Assembly (NCBI GenBank): GCA_964482585.1
Contig: CAYZYO010000025.1
Coordinates: forward strand, 1-21,974
Reading direction: 5' to 3'
Length of the DNA stretch: 21,974 nucleotides
DNA from: CAYZYO01 sp964482585
GTDB taxonomy: Bacteria > Bacillota > Syntrophomonadia > Syntrophomonadales > Syntrophomonadaceae
This document shows positions 1 through 7,322 of this stretch, piece by piece. How positions within the stretch are numbered: the first letter of the stretch is position 1; every line of letters begins with the position of its first letter. A model generated the notes under the pieces. That model saw only the letters and a list, made by a program, of their open reading frames with translations. It did no database searches and was not told where the DNA came from. The position numbers were made by a program, and so were the translations under genes.

Positions 1-24
1 TGACCAAATAATAACGGTATTGAG

Positions 25-96
25 GGGAGACTGAAAGTCTCCCTAACCGACCAACTGACCAACCGACCAACTGACCAACTGACCAACTAACCAACT
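25..96. repeat. R1-type hairpin with CCAACTNN octamer array (copy A)
   Basis: GGGAGACT and AGTCTCCC (25-32 and 36-43) form a perfect 8-bp hairpin with loop GAA. Six octamers follow directly at 49-96: GACCAACT four times, GACCAACC once and AACCAACT once. The sequence to the left (near 7-20, AATAACGGTATT) is the reverse complement of the spacer found in R1 copies C and G, so this is probably one arm of a larger R1 element running off the window's left edge in the opposite orientation. No gene is visible here. Confidence 0.75.
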
Positions 97-120
97 ACAT
101 CATTTTACTGCCGGTTAACA

Positions 121-150
121 AAGAAAGACTTAGCATACTAAGTCTTTCTT
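121..150 (-). terminator. Hairpin terminator after the YlbF-family gene
   Basis: AAGAAAGACTTAG (121-133) and CTAAGTCTTTCTT (138-150) form a perfect 13-bp stem with a 4-nt loop. It sits about 25 bp beyond the stop codon of the YlbF-family gene. The U-rich 3' side of the stem itself serves as the T-tract, and the structure could work in both directions. Confidence 0.7.
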
Positions 151-174
151 ATATCATCAAGTTTTTAAATTCTA

Positions 175-555
175 TCAGATTCCACAGCTGCCTCCACAGG
201 AACTACAATCTGAAGAACAACCACCTGATATGGCCTGATTCATAGCAAAATATACAGCCTGCATGAGATTTTCAAAATTATTCTGCGCGCCAATTAATTC
301 ACTAACGACTGTATTACTACTCAATTGCTGTTCTAAAATCTTTAAATGGTTTTTTTCCACGTCTGTAACAATTAGACCATCTCTCATTTTATTTTCCATT
401 TTGTTCTTAGCATCCTGAAAACGCATTACTAAATTAGATGCCTCACTGTCTTGTTTAAGTTTTTCTTGAACTCCCATTATTGCTTTTAACTCATCAGATT
501 CTTTTAAAGCATCACCTAACTGAAGAGCCAGCCTTATTATATCCTCTCTGCTCAA
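175..555 (-). CDS. YlbF/YmcA-family protein with Cys-rich C-terminus
   Basis: This 126-residue, mostly helical protein matches the YlbF/YmcA (RicF/RicA) family in size and character. In B. subtilis, YlbF, YmcA and YaaT form an Fe-S-containing complex that affects RNase Y-dependent mRNA processing, competence, biofilm formation and sporulation. The helical region spans about residues 1-110. The C-terminus ends in a Gly/Ser/Cys tail, GGCSSDCSSCGGSCGI, with four cysteines suited to metal or Fe-S binding. The start is a TTG preceded by AGGAGGG. The gene lies about 105 bp downstream of miaB, the same neighbourhood as B. subtilis ymcB (miaB)-ymcA. Family membership is fairly secure; whether this is the RicA or the RicF counterpart cannot be decided from sequence alone. 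Confidence 0.82.
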   Translation of the reverse strand: MSREDIIRLALQLGDALKESDELKAIMGVQEKLKQDSEASNLVMRFQDAKNKMENKMRDGLIVTDVEKNHLKILEQQLSSNTVVSELIGAQNNFENLMQAVYFAMNQAISGGCSSDCSSCGGSCGI

Positions 556-659
556 AAAATTCCCTCCTAAATATTTTAATCTAAATGGATAGAAAAACTG
601 ATACTTGATCGATCTTAACCGCCATTAAAATTAGATGTTAAAAAGCTAATACTGCACAG

Positions 660-2000
660 TTAAACTAATTCACCAAATAGAGAAAAAGTTTTTGCTTTTA
701 CTATTCTAACATTAATCAGGCTTCCAATTAAGCTTTTAGGCCCAGAAAAAATAACAATCCGGTTGGTGCGGGTTCTAGAAGTTAGCTTATTACTATCTGT
801 TTTACTCAGTCCTTCAACCAAAACCTCCTGTTCAGTCCCTTCAAGTGCCTGGTTAGCTTTAGTAGCGATTTTATATTGAATTTCATTTAGTCGAAGCAGT
901 CTGTCCTTTTTAACTTCCAGGGGAATCTGATCTTTAAATTCGGCAGCTCTAGTTCCACTGCGAACCGAATACATAAATGTAAAAGCCGCATCAAATTTTA
1001 TTCTTTCTACTATATCAACCGTCTGCTGAAATTCCTCTTCTGTTTCACCTGGAAAACCTACAATAATATCGGTGGTAATAGCTACCCCGGGAATACTCTC
1101 TCTAATCCTGGCAGCAAGCTCCAGGTACTTTTCCCGGGTATATTTGCGGTTCATCCTTTTTAGAATTCGATTGCTTCCAGCCTGTACTGCAACATGAATA
1201 TGTTCACAAATCTTCTCATTTTGCGCGATTGTTTGTATAAGTTTATCTGACACATCCTTAGGGTGAGAGGTGGTAAAGCGAATACGTTCAATACCGTCTA
1301 CAAAAGAAGCCATAACCAGTAAATCCGGAAAATCCACCCCGGCATCTGCTCCCTGGCCATATGAGTTTACATTCTGCCCCAATAGAGTTACTTCTTTAAC
1401 CCCACTTCCCGCAGCTTCTTCAATTTCTTTTATAATATCTGCTGGTTTGCGGCTTCGTTCCCTTCCTCTAGTATAAGGTACAATACAGTAGCTGCAAAAA
1501 TTATTACAGCCATACATTATATTGACAAAAGCACTTAATTCATTCTTCCGGCAGGAAGGAAGCGGTTCAATTAGCTCCCCCGCATTTTCCCAAACATTCA
1601 CCACCGGTGAGTTGTTTTCCTGGGCCTGTTTTAATAATAGTGGTAGTTGATGAATGTTATGGGTACCAAAAACAACATCAACCCCTTGCTTTTTTAATCT
1701 TTGTCTAACTTCGGGCAGCTGGGACATACAACCACCAAAAGCAATTTTCATTTCCGGGTTTTCTTTTTTTAAAGCCTTTATTTTTCCTAACTTCCCATAT
1801 ACTTTATTCTCTGCTGAATGGCGAACACTGCAGGTGTTAAAGACTATAAGATCTGCCTGGTCAAGATCATCGGCTTCAATATAGCCATTTTCTTCAAGCA
1901 GTCCACTAATTATTTCTGAATCCCTAACATTCATCTGACAGCCATAGGTCAATATATAGTATTTTTTAAAAGAGTCTACTGGGGAGGATTTTTCAATCAT
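660..2000 (-). CDS. miaB: tRNA-2-methylthio-N6-dimethylallyladenosine synthase MiaB
   Basis: Radical-SAM methylthiotransferase that adds a methylthio group to i6A37 of tRNAs reading UNN codons; cytosolic. At 446 residues it has the usual family length. The N-terminal UPF0004 domain carries the three auxiliary-cluster cysteines C21 (YGCQMN), C57 (FNTCS) and C91 (GGCMS). The radical-SAM CxxxCxxC is C165/C169/C172 (GCNNFCSYC) followed by VPYTRGRERSR. A C-terminal TRAM domain occupies about residues 378-446. The ATG has a modest AGGA site about 9 nt upstream. The YlbF-family gene follows downstream. The Y-G-C-Q-M-N signature and RGRERSR favour MiaB over MtaB or RimO. Confidence 0.95.
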   Translation of the reverse strand: MIEKSSPVDSFKKYYILTYGCQMNVRDSEIISGLLEENGYIEADDLDQADLIVFNTCSVRHSAENKVYGKLGKIKALKKENPEMKIAFGGCMSQLPEVRQRLKKQGVDVVFGTHNIHQLPLLLKQAQENNSPVVNVWENAGELIEPLPSCRKNELSAFVNIMYGCNNFCSYCIVPYTRGRERSRKPADIIKEIEEAAGSGVKEVTLLGQNVNSYGQGADAGVDFPDLLVMASFVDGIERIRFTTSHPKDVSDKLIQTIAQNEKICEHIHVAVQAGSNRILKRMNRKYTREKYLELAARIRESIPGVAITTDIIVGFPGETEEEFQQTVDIVERIKFDAAFTFMYSVRSGTRAAEFKDQIPLEVKKDRLLRLNEIQYKIATKANQALEGTEQEVLVEGLSKTDSNKLTSRTRTNRIVIFSGPKSLIGSLINVRIVKAKTFSLFGELV

Positions 2001-2042
2001 TACTACCCGTCCTTTTCATATATGTTAGTTATTTGAGAAATT

Positions 2043-2160
2043 TGCATTATCCTAAAATCCCAAACATGCCATTCTAAGCAGCAGCAAAGAATCTTGCCCT
2101 ATCCGGGTCAACTATGGTTATTCCAAACGATAAGATCCTTCGCTCTGCTCAGGATGACAC
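2043..2160. repeat. R2 dispersed inverted repeat (copy 1)
   Basis: The arm ATTCTAAGCAGCAGCAAAGA.. (about 2070-2094) is an imperfect inverted copy of AAGATCCTTCGCTCTGCTCA.. (about 2131-2154); both resolve to AT(C/T)CT(G/A)AGC...GAA(G/T)GATCTT. A TTTGCATTAT sequence precedes it. Similar blocks occur near 6594, 11455 and 21300. It lies in the 552-bp gene-free gap upstream of miaB, and no coding potential is seen. The motif resembles a dispersed sequence I recall from other bacterial genomes. Confidence 0.65.
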
Positions 2161-2305
2161 TACTATTTAATTTTACCCTAATACAGCATTGATTTTACAC
2201 AATCTCACGTAGGAATAAAAGACTTAAAAAAGTTTAAGGCCTGTTAGCAGGTTCTCGAATTATGCAAAATTTGTATTTGGCTTGAATTTAATTAGTAAGA
2301 GAATA

Positions 2306-2432
2306 AAGGCTTAATGCAGTAACCTTACCGGACAGAACCGTAGATAGACCTGTAGGAACCGTAGAGGCGACTTCAGTCGCCGCCCTTTCATCCTGAATTC
2401 CGGCTGGCCGGAGACTGAAGTAGCCTCTACGG
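2306..2432. repeat. R1 inverted-repeat element (copy B)
   Basis: Left arm 2359-2381 (CCGTAGAGGCGACTTCAGTC..) and right arm 2410-2432 (..GAAGTAGCCTCTACGG) are inverted repeats around a 28-nt spacer containing CCCTTTCATCCTGAATT. The left arm also folds on itself (GGCGACT/AGTCGCC). The flank 2306-2345, with CCTTACCGGACAGAACCGTAG, is shared nearly word for word with copy F near 13116-13155. Degenerate GAACCGTAGA-type units precede the arm. Confidence 0.85.
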
Positions 2433-2433
2433 T

Positions 2434-2522
2434 GTTAATCTGTGTTAAATCTGTGTTCATCTGTGGTTAATCATCTTGCTTTGTTTTCATCGGTGGTTGT
2501 GGCCTGCGGCCATGGGCGGTTA
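2434..2522. repeat. Short direct repeats and R3 element
   Basis: Three near-direct repeats of ATCTGTG(T/G)T lie at 2436-2470 (AATCTGTGTT, AAATCTGTGTT, CATCTGTGGTT). They are followed at 2492-2522 by R3, GGTTGTGGCCTGCGGCCATGG, which contains a small GGCC-TGC-GGCC hairpin. Diverged R3 copies lie at 8521-8549 and 11682-11711. No gene overlaps the block; the DNRLRE gene ends just beyond it at 2553. Confidence 0.6.
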
Positions 2523-2552
2523 ATAAGATTTACTAAAGTTAATACTACCGGC

Positions 2553-3419
2553 TTACTCTTCAGTTCTAGCATAGACTGCTACTCTCTCGCCGCCGTCGCC
2601 TTGTACCAGTACCCGGGCATACTCTGCTGAGGCAGATGTTGTAAGGGCTACAGCATCACCCGGACGTTGATTCATCCTTAAGTTAACCGGTAAACCATCA
2701 TCAAAAAAGGTATCAGTATTACTGCTGCCATACCCTACTTGTACTCGTACTCTAACATTAGGTGAGTTACTGAGGTTATCAACTAAAAAGGTAGCCTGCT
2801 TTCTTGCTCCCAGTGGAATAGGAGTAGAAGCCACTACAGGCATATTCGGGTAAGAGGGCACCACGAGTTTCTCCCTATCAAATATATTCAGGATCCCATC
2901 AACAAAAGTAACCTTAAGTCTTGGCCATTCCCGGCTATCTCCGTAATAATTACTGCGAAAACCTACCAGACTATTTTGCTCTTCACTTCCCCTCAATAAA
3001 ATACCATTATTAGGGATTGCTCCGTTATTCCATCCCGCTGCTAGTCCGGTTAAGTCAAAAAACTGTGGTCCTAATGGGGTATTGTTATTTATGCGGATGC
3101 TATCCTCTGCCGCTGCTTGATATAAGGGTTGGGAATCCCACGTGACTGTGGTTTCCAACCACTGGTTTAAAATACGGTGTACCGTTAACGCAGCAGAGTT
3201 TTGAACTTCATTACGATACATGAAAAGTTGTAGTTCGGCTTTAACAATAGTACTAATAAGCGGAATATTATCAAGATTAAATCTTAATAAGGACCGGTAA
3301 TCATCTCCAATCTGCTGATATTGACCAACAAACAGTGCCTCTGTTTGAAAAAAATTAGTATCTGGATACCATTCAGCAACATAAATGGCATTAGTGGGTA
3401 ATAGAGTTATTACCGCCAT
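2553..3419 (-). CDS. DNRLRE-domain protein with C-terminal DUF6385-like domain
   Basis: A 288-residue predicted beta-sandwich protein of unknown biochemical role. Residues about 10-175 resemble the DNRLRE/CBM96-type module: an N-terminal strand with YPDTNF, then LLRFNLDNIP, AELQLFMYR, VHRILNQWLETTVTWDSQP and a closing WPRLKVTF. A linker near 180-205 leads to a second beta domain (about 206-288, LGARKQATFLVDNLSNSPNVRVRVQ) that resembles DUF6385; this second assignment is from memory of the architecture. No signal peptide or membrane segment is visible, so it is either cytosolic or exported or assembled by another route, for example on the spore surface (inference only). ATG with GGAGGG 7-8 nt upstream. 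It stands alone between repeat-rich gaps. Confidence 0.75.
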   Translation of the reverse strand: MAVITLLPTNAIYVAEWYPDTNFFQTEALFVGQYQQIGDDYRSLLRFNLDNIPLISTIVKAELQLFMYRNEVQNSAALTVHRILNQWLETTVTWDSQPLYQAAAEDSIRINNNTPLGPQFFDLTGLAAGWNNGAIPNNGILLRGSEEQNSLVGFRSNYYGDSREWPRLKVTFVDGILNIFDREKLVVPSYPNMPVVASTPIPLGARKQATFLVDNLSNSPNVRVRVQVGYGSSNTDTFFDDGLPVNLRMNQRPGDAVALTTSASAEYARVLVQGDGGERVAVYARTEE

Positions 3420-3585
3420 CAGACATCCCTCCTATAAATTTAATTACTATAAGTTATTAAATTAATTGGAAAAATGTTACCTTATTAATATTTATAAACA
3501 AAAAAGGAATATTATTATATTTAGTGGTATCCCCAGGATTTTCCCAGACCCATAGCCTTGCTGATTATTAATTATTATTTAACCG

Positions 3586-3627
3586 ATCACAAAAAAAGCT
3601 GGATAAAAATCCAGCTTTTTTTGTGAT
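3586..3627 (-). terminator. 19-bp perfect hairpin terminator
   Basis: Positions 3586-3604 and 3609-3627 are perfectly complementary over 19 bp (core AAAAAAAGCTGGAT / ATCCAGCTTTTTTT) with an AAAA loop. The U7 tract lies inside the 3' arm. It begins at the stop codon of the 71-residue gene and, being symmetrical, could also stop transcription on the plus strand. Confidence 0.85.
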
Positions 3628-3842
3628 TAAAACCTGTCCAGACTGCCAGTATAGGTTTCATAGTTTAGATTATCATCTAGATCCTTCTTAATTTCCTCAG
3701 CCATTACATTGATTTCTTCATTAAAACTCAGGTATTTTTGCCGTCGTTCCTCGAATTCGCTACAGCTTGCAAGATTAATCAGGTTTTCCTGCATATTATT
3801 AATATCATTAAGTATATTATTCATAAGCTGTTCCGAATGCAT
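3627..3842 (-). CDS. Small helical hypothetical protein
   Basis: Not a family I recognise. I choose the ATG at 3842, giving 71 residues (MHSEQLMNN...), because GGAGG lies 9 nt upstream; the in-frame TTG three codons earlier abuts that site. The product is acidic and predicted helical throughout, with one cysteine (CSEFEERRQKYL) and an acidic stretch near the C-terminus (EEIKKDLDDNLNYE). It is followed immediately by a strong 19-bp terminator and preceded by a 361-bp gap, so it is probably transcribed alone. The good ribosome site and dedicated terminator make it a real gene. Confidence 0.65.
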   Translation of the reverse strand: MHSEQLMNNILNDINNMQENLINLASCSEFEERRQKYLSFNEEINVMAEEIKKDLDDNLNYETYTGSLDRF

Positions 3843-3974
3843 TATATACAACCTCCAACATTTTTTAGTATTTATTCTTAACTTTATTATGAATTATATG
3901 TATGATTTCAGGGCACAAAATCCTGTCAGTTAAATGAGCATATTGTATAAAAACTATTTTATATCATTAGAACT

Positions 3975-4098
3975 CTCCTGCCTCCGCGAGGAGACTTCCG
4001 TTTCTAAATACCGTTATTATTCTAGCCGGAGACTGAAGTCTCCTCTACAGACCAACTGACAAACCGGCAACTAACCAACTGACCAACTAACCAACTAT
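3975..4098. repeat. R1 element with CCAACTNN octamers (copy C)
   Basis: A degenerate left arm (about 3981-4000, CGAGGAGACTTCCG) is followed by a spacer containing TAAATACCGTTATTAT and a right arm at 4028-4050 (GGAGACTGAAGTCTCC then TCTACAG). The right arm folds into its own 7-bp hairpin. Octamer-like units follow at 4050-4096: GACCAACT, then decayed GACAAACC/GGCAACT, then AACCAACT, GACCAACT and AACCAACT. The spacer matches copy G near 21604. This element fills most of the gap between the 71-residue gene and iorB. Confidence 0.8.
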
Positions 4099-4100
4099 AT

Positions 4101-4134
4101 AACAACAAAGCGGAAAAGACTTAAACTTTCCCGC
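4101..4134 (-). terminator. Terminator of the ior operon
   Basis: On the minus strand GCGGGAAAG and CTTTTCCGC form a 9-bp stem with one G-U pair and a 7-nt loop (plus-strand 4110-4118 and 4126-4134). It is followed by TTTGTTGTT. It lies 79 bp past the iorB stop codon. Confidence 0.6.
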
Positions 4135-4212
4135 CTAAAAACCCCTTATTTAAACAATAGTATTCTCAAACTATGAAATTTTGAATACTTTTAACCCGAA
4201 AAATAAATGATA

Positions 4213-4806
4213 TTAAACAATCCGGGTAAACATTTTTTGTCCCTCTCTGAATGCTGCAATATTTACGTCAATCGCTTTTTCGGGTACCAACTGCTTAATG
4301 GCCTTTTCTACCTCGTTTCCTGGTAAATCAACAGCAGTACTAAGCAATCCCAACAGGACAACATTGGCTGCTCTTACATTACCACAGGCAACAGCTAAAT
4401 TAGTAGCATCTACCACAAATGTCTTTTCAATTAACCCCTTTATCTTATCCGTAATGTCCTCTGGATATTTAACCTTTCCCGTCATTACTGGCAGAGGGTC
4501 GACCCGATCATTATTAATAATAACCATTCCCCCCGGTTTGAGATAATCCAGCCACCGGGCTGCTTCCAGTTTTTCAAAAGCCAATATGATATCTGCATCT
4601 CCTTTTTTAATTATAGGAGAATAAATTTTTTCACCATATCTTACCTGGGATACTACACTGCCACCCCTTTGTGCCATCCCGTGAATCTCTGACACTTTCA
4701 CATCATAACCTAATTGAACCGCAACCCGGGCAATTATTCTGCTGGTTAAGAGGGTACCCTGTCCACCAACCCCTACGATAAGAATATTTTTTGTCTGCCC
4801 GTTCAT
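4213..4806 (-). CDS. iorB: Indolepyruvate:ferredoxin oxidoreductase, beta subunit
   Basis: Gamma-type (POR/KOR gamma) subunit of the oxygen-sensitive 2-oxoacid oxidoreductase that converts aryl pyruvates to aryl-acetyl-CoA and reduces ferredoxin; cytosolic. The family N-terminus is clear: VGVGGQGTLLTSRIIA, then SEIHGMAQRGGSVVSQVRYG. I place the start at the ATG at 4806 (197 residues) because GGAGG is 7 nt upstream; the earlier in-frame ATG at 4812 directly abuts that ribosome site and overlaps the iorA stop as ATGA. The site lies within the end of iorA, so the two subunits are translationally coupled. Length is typical. Confidence 0.92.
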   Translation of the reverse strand: MNGQTKNILIVGVGGQGTLLTSRIIARVAVQLGYDVKVSEIHGMAQRGGSVVSQVRYGEKIYSPIIKKGDADIILAFEKLEAARWLDYLKPGGMVIINNDRVDPLPVMTGKVKYPEDITDKIKGLIEKTFVVDATNLAVACGNVRAANVVLLGLLSTAVDLPGNEVEKAIKQLVPEKAIDVNIAAFREGQKMFTRIV

Positions 4807-4808
4807 TT

Positions 4809-6548
4809 TCATCCCTCCACTATTTTGATAGCATCAAATTTGCATACTTGAGAACATAATCCGCAGTTTACACAGGTATTGGTATTTATCACAGCCTTCT
4901 TTTCATCTTCTAAATAGTAAATACCCGTACAACCAACCTTTATACACATTTTACATCCGGTGCAGAGATCACTATCCACATAGTATTCAACATCTGCTGG
5001 GGTTTTGCTAAGCAGTGCACAAGGCCTCCGGGCAATTATAACCGAAGGCTCCCTTCTAGCTAACTCTTCCTCTAATGCCTTTTGTAAATCAGACAAATTT
5101 AAAGGATCGACTACTTTAACATTTTTGATACCGATCGCCCTGACCAGGGCTTCGATATCCAATTTTTTAGTTGGCTGATTCTTTATGGTTACACCAGTAG
5201 CAGGATGTTCCTGGTGGCCAGTCATTGCTGTTGTAGCATTATCTAATATCATAACAGTTGAAGTTCCCTGATTATATACGATATCAATTAATGGGGTTAT
5301 TCCTGAATGGACAAATGTTGAATCTCCAATAACTGCTACAACCTTCCCGGCAAATTCCTCACCCCGGGCTTTTTCCATACCCAGAGCAGTTCCAATACTT
5401 GCTCCCATACATATTGTTGCATCCATACCATTTAAAGGTGCTAAAGCACCAAGAGTATAACAACCTATATCACCCATGACAGTCAATTTCATTTTATTCA
5501 GGGTATAAAATACCCCCCGGTGTGGACATCCTGGACACATTAATGGCGGTCTGGCAGGAATCTCTTTTTCTAGACCAAAACTGGTAACTGATTCTGCTGC
5601 CAAACATTGTTCTATTATTTCTGGACTATACTCACCTAAAAGGGAAAACAGGTTCTTACCTTCTACCTTTATTCCCCAAGCCTTAACTTGTTCTTCGATA
5701 ACCGGTTCCAGTTCTTCAATAATTACCAGTTTATCCACCTCTTTAGCAAAAGAAGCTATAAGCTTTTCTGGCAAAGGATTTACCATTCCCAATTTTAAGA
5801 TTGAAACATCTGGTAATACTTCTTTTACATATTGATAAACAACTCCACTGGTAATAATACCAAGTCTTTTATCGCCCCATTCTATTCTATTTAATTCAGT
5901 GTTTTCTGAATATTCTTTTAATTCTAACATGCGCTTTTCCACTTCACTGTGTCTGGCCCTGGCAAACCCCGGAAGCATTACATATTTGGCCGGATTCTTC
6001 TTGTAGTCTTTAACTCCCCCCTCATCCCGTTCTCCTTCATCAACCAGGGTTTGAGAATGCGATAACCTGGTAGTTACGCGCAGCATGACTGGAGTATCAA
6101 ACTTTTCGCTTATGTTAAATGCTTTTTTGGTAAAATCCTTAGCCTCCTGGCTGTCTGATGGTTCAATAACTGGAACCTTGGCGAAACGTCCATAACCGCG
6201 ATTGTCCTGCTCATTCTGGGAAGAATGCATTCCTGGATCATCGGCAGAAATAAAAACTAGACCACCATTAACCCCTGTATAAGCAAAAGTGTATAAAGGG
6301 TCAGCAGCAACATTAACTCCTACATGCTTCATAGCTACAAGGGTTCTGGCACCTCCTATTGAAGCTCCTATTCCAACCTCCATAGCCACTTTTTCATTAG
6401 GTGCCCATTCTGCATAAACATCTTTAAATTCTGCTAAATTGCTAACAATTTCAGTACTCGGGGTACCAGGATAAGCAGTAGCAACGGTTACTCCTGCTTC
6501 ATACGCCCCCCTGGCTATCGCTTCATTACCTATCATTAATCTCCGCAT
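4809..6548 (-). CDS. iorA: Indolepyruvate:ferredoxin oxidoreductase, alpha subunit
   Basis: Catalytic, thiamine-diphosphate-dependent subunit that decarboxylates arylpyruvates to aryl-acetyl-CoA with ferredoxin reduction. The pyrimidine-binding domain is N-terminal (GNEAIARGAYEAG, AYPGTPSTEIV). The diphosphate-binding domain lies near residues 335-450 (CPGCPHRG, GDIGCYTLG, GDSTFVHSG). Two ferredoxin-like clusters close the protein: CTGCKMCIKVGC and CVNCGLCSQVCKFDAI. I place the start at ATG 6548 (579 residues), which has AAGGAGG 6-7 nt upstream; the longer frame back to 6614 has no ribosome site and would begin with non-conserved sequence. It is coupled to iorB. With an aromatic aminotransferase upstream, a role in amino-acid fermentation is likely. 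Confidence 0.95.
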   Translation of the reverse strand: MRRLMIGNEAIARGAYEAGVTVATAYPGTPSTEIVSNLAEFKDVYAEWAPNEKVAMEVGIGASIGGARTLVAMKHVGVNVAADPLYTFAYTGVNGGLVFISADDPGMHSSQNEQDNRGYGRFAKVPVIEPSDSQEAKDFTKKAFNISEKFDTPVMLRVTTRLSHSQTLVDEGERDEGGVKDYKKNPAKYVMLPGFARARHSEVEKRMLELKEYSENTELNRIEWGDKRLGIITSGVVYQYVKEVLPDVSILKLGMVNPLPEKLIASFAKEVDKLVIIEELEPVIEEQVKAWGIKVEGKNLFSLLGEYSPEIIEQCLAAESVTSFGLEKEIPARPPLMCPGCPHRGVFYTLNKMKLTVMGDIGCYTLGALAPLNGMDATICMGASIGTALGMEKARGEEFAGKVVAVIGDSTFVHSGITPLIDIVYNQGTSTVMILDNATTAMTGHQEHPATGVTIKNQPTKKLDIEALVRAIGIKNVKVVDPLNLSDLQKALEEELARREPSVIIARRPCALLSKTPADVEYYVDSDLCTGCKMCIKVGCTGIYYLEDEKKAVINTNTCVNCGLCSQVCKFDAIKIVEG

Positions 6549-6593
6549 TGTTATCCTCCTTGCCCCTAAACACAGTATATTAATAATCGAGAG

Positions 6594-6745
6594 TTTTGCA
6601 TAATTCAAAAACATGTTCTAAGCTTCAGCGAAGAATCTTTAGCTCCTTTGGTTTTGCCTCTAAATTACAATCAAACTAGAGCCTCTAAAGTATCTTCAAC
6701 AGATGCAAGGGTTCTAGAATTCAAAACAGTTATTATGCAAAATCC
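6594..6745. repeat. R2 dispersed repeat (copy 2)
   Basis: TTTTGCATAATTCAAAAACATG is followed by TTCTAAGCTTCAGCGAAGAA.. (about 6615-6640) and CTCCTTTGGTTTTGCCTC. A second TTATGCAAAA in reverse orientation lies near 6731-6742, so the block is bounded by inverted TTTTGCATAAT sequences. It occupies the gap between yyaC and iorA and has no gene. Similarity to copies 1, 3 and 4 is partial but recognisable. Confidence 0.55.
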
Positions 6746-6780
6746 TTAATCCTCTCCTTTACCAAAAACGAGAGGAAACA

Positions 6781-7311
6781 TTACTGTCTTACCCGGTTTT
6801 TATTCCACTGATCAATGGCCTCGCTTGTGCATTTTGCCATATGATATACACTGGTGATACTCCCGCTGTTGCTTGATTTCGAACCCCTTTTGTCGAAACG
6901 CAGTCCAACCGTTCCGGTTATAGATACCTGTCCAACTGGTGGTAACCGCTTGGCTGTTGCTTTTCCGGGAATCAAAAATCCCCGCTTAATTCTTATAATA
7001 CCCAGGTCTTTCTCATTCCCTACTGAAGCGTCAATAGCGACATCTATAGTTTCAGGATGATTGGCTTTTATTTTAGCTATTTCCTTAACCATATTTTTAG
7101 CATGTAAAGGCTGATCTAGCGTACCATAAACCAATAAACCAGCTGCTCTTTCTTCAAGCATTGTGCCTACAAGCGGACCATAACAGTCTAATATATGTCT
7201 ATCAGAACCAATACAGATGTATAATGGTTCGATATTTTTAGTATAAAAAATCTTATTAAGAGCCTCTATTATTTTCTCCTTTATATCACTTTCCCGGTAG
7301 TGTTTTTCCAA
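6781..7311 (-). CDS. yyaC: Spore-protease-like protein YyaC (DUF1256)
   Basis: A 176-residue member of the YyaC/DUF1256 family, related to the germination protease GPR and found in endospore formers. Its substrate is not established. Family landmarks are ICIGSDRHILDCYGPLVGT, VYGTLDQPLHAKN, IDASVGNEKDLGIIRIKRG and LPPVGQVSITGTVGL. The start is TTG at 7311. The only Shine-Dalgarno candidate, GGAGGG, lies inside the last codons of hisC, about 16 nt upstream, which is unusually far; no closer in-frame start exists, so translation may depend on coupling with hisC (stop codon 9 nt upstream of the TTG). It supports a spore-forming host. Confidence 0.88.
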   Translation of the reverse strand: MEKHYRESDIKEKIIEALNKIFYTKNIEPLYICIGSDRHILDCYGPLVGTMLEERAAGLLVYGTLDQPLHAKNMVKEIAKIKANHPETIDVAIDASVGNEKDLGIIRIKRGFLIPGKATAKRLPPVGQVSITGTVGLRFDKRGSKSSNSGSITSVYHMAKCTSEAIDQWNKNRVRQ

Positions 7312-7322
7312 TAATAATATAT

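Noticed and set aside
2442..2630. 62-codon plus-strand open frame
   Set aside because: It is formed by direct repeats and the end of the DNRLRE gene in antisense, without a ribosome site.
6750..6776. Possible terminator after yyaC (TCCTCTC / GAGAGGA)
   Set aside because: Only 7 bp with a 13-nt loop and no T-tract; not convincing.
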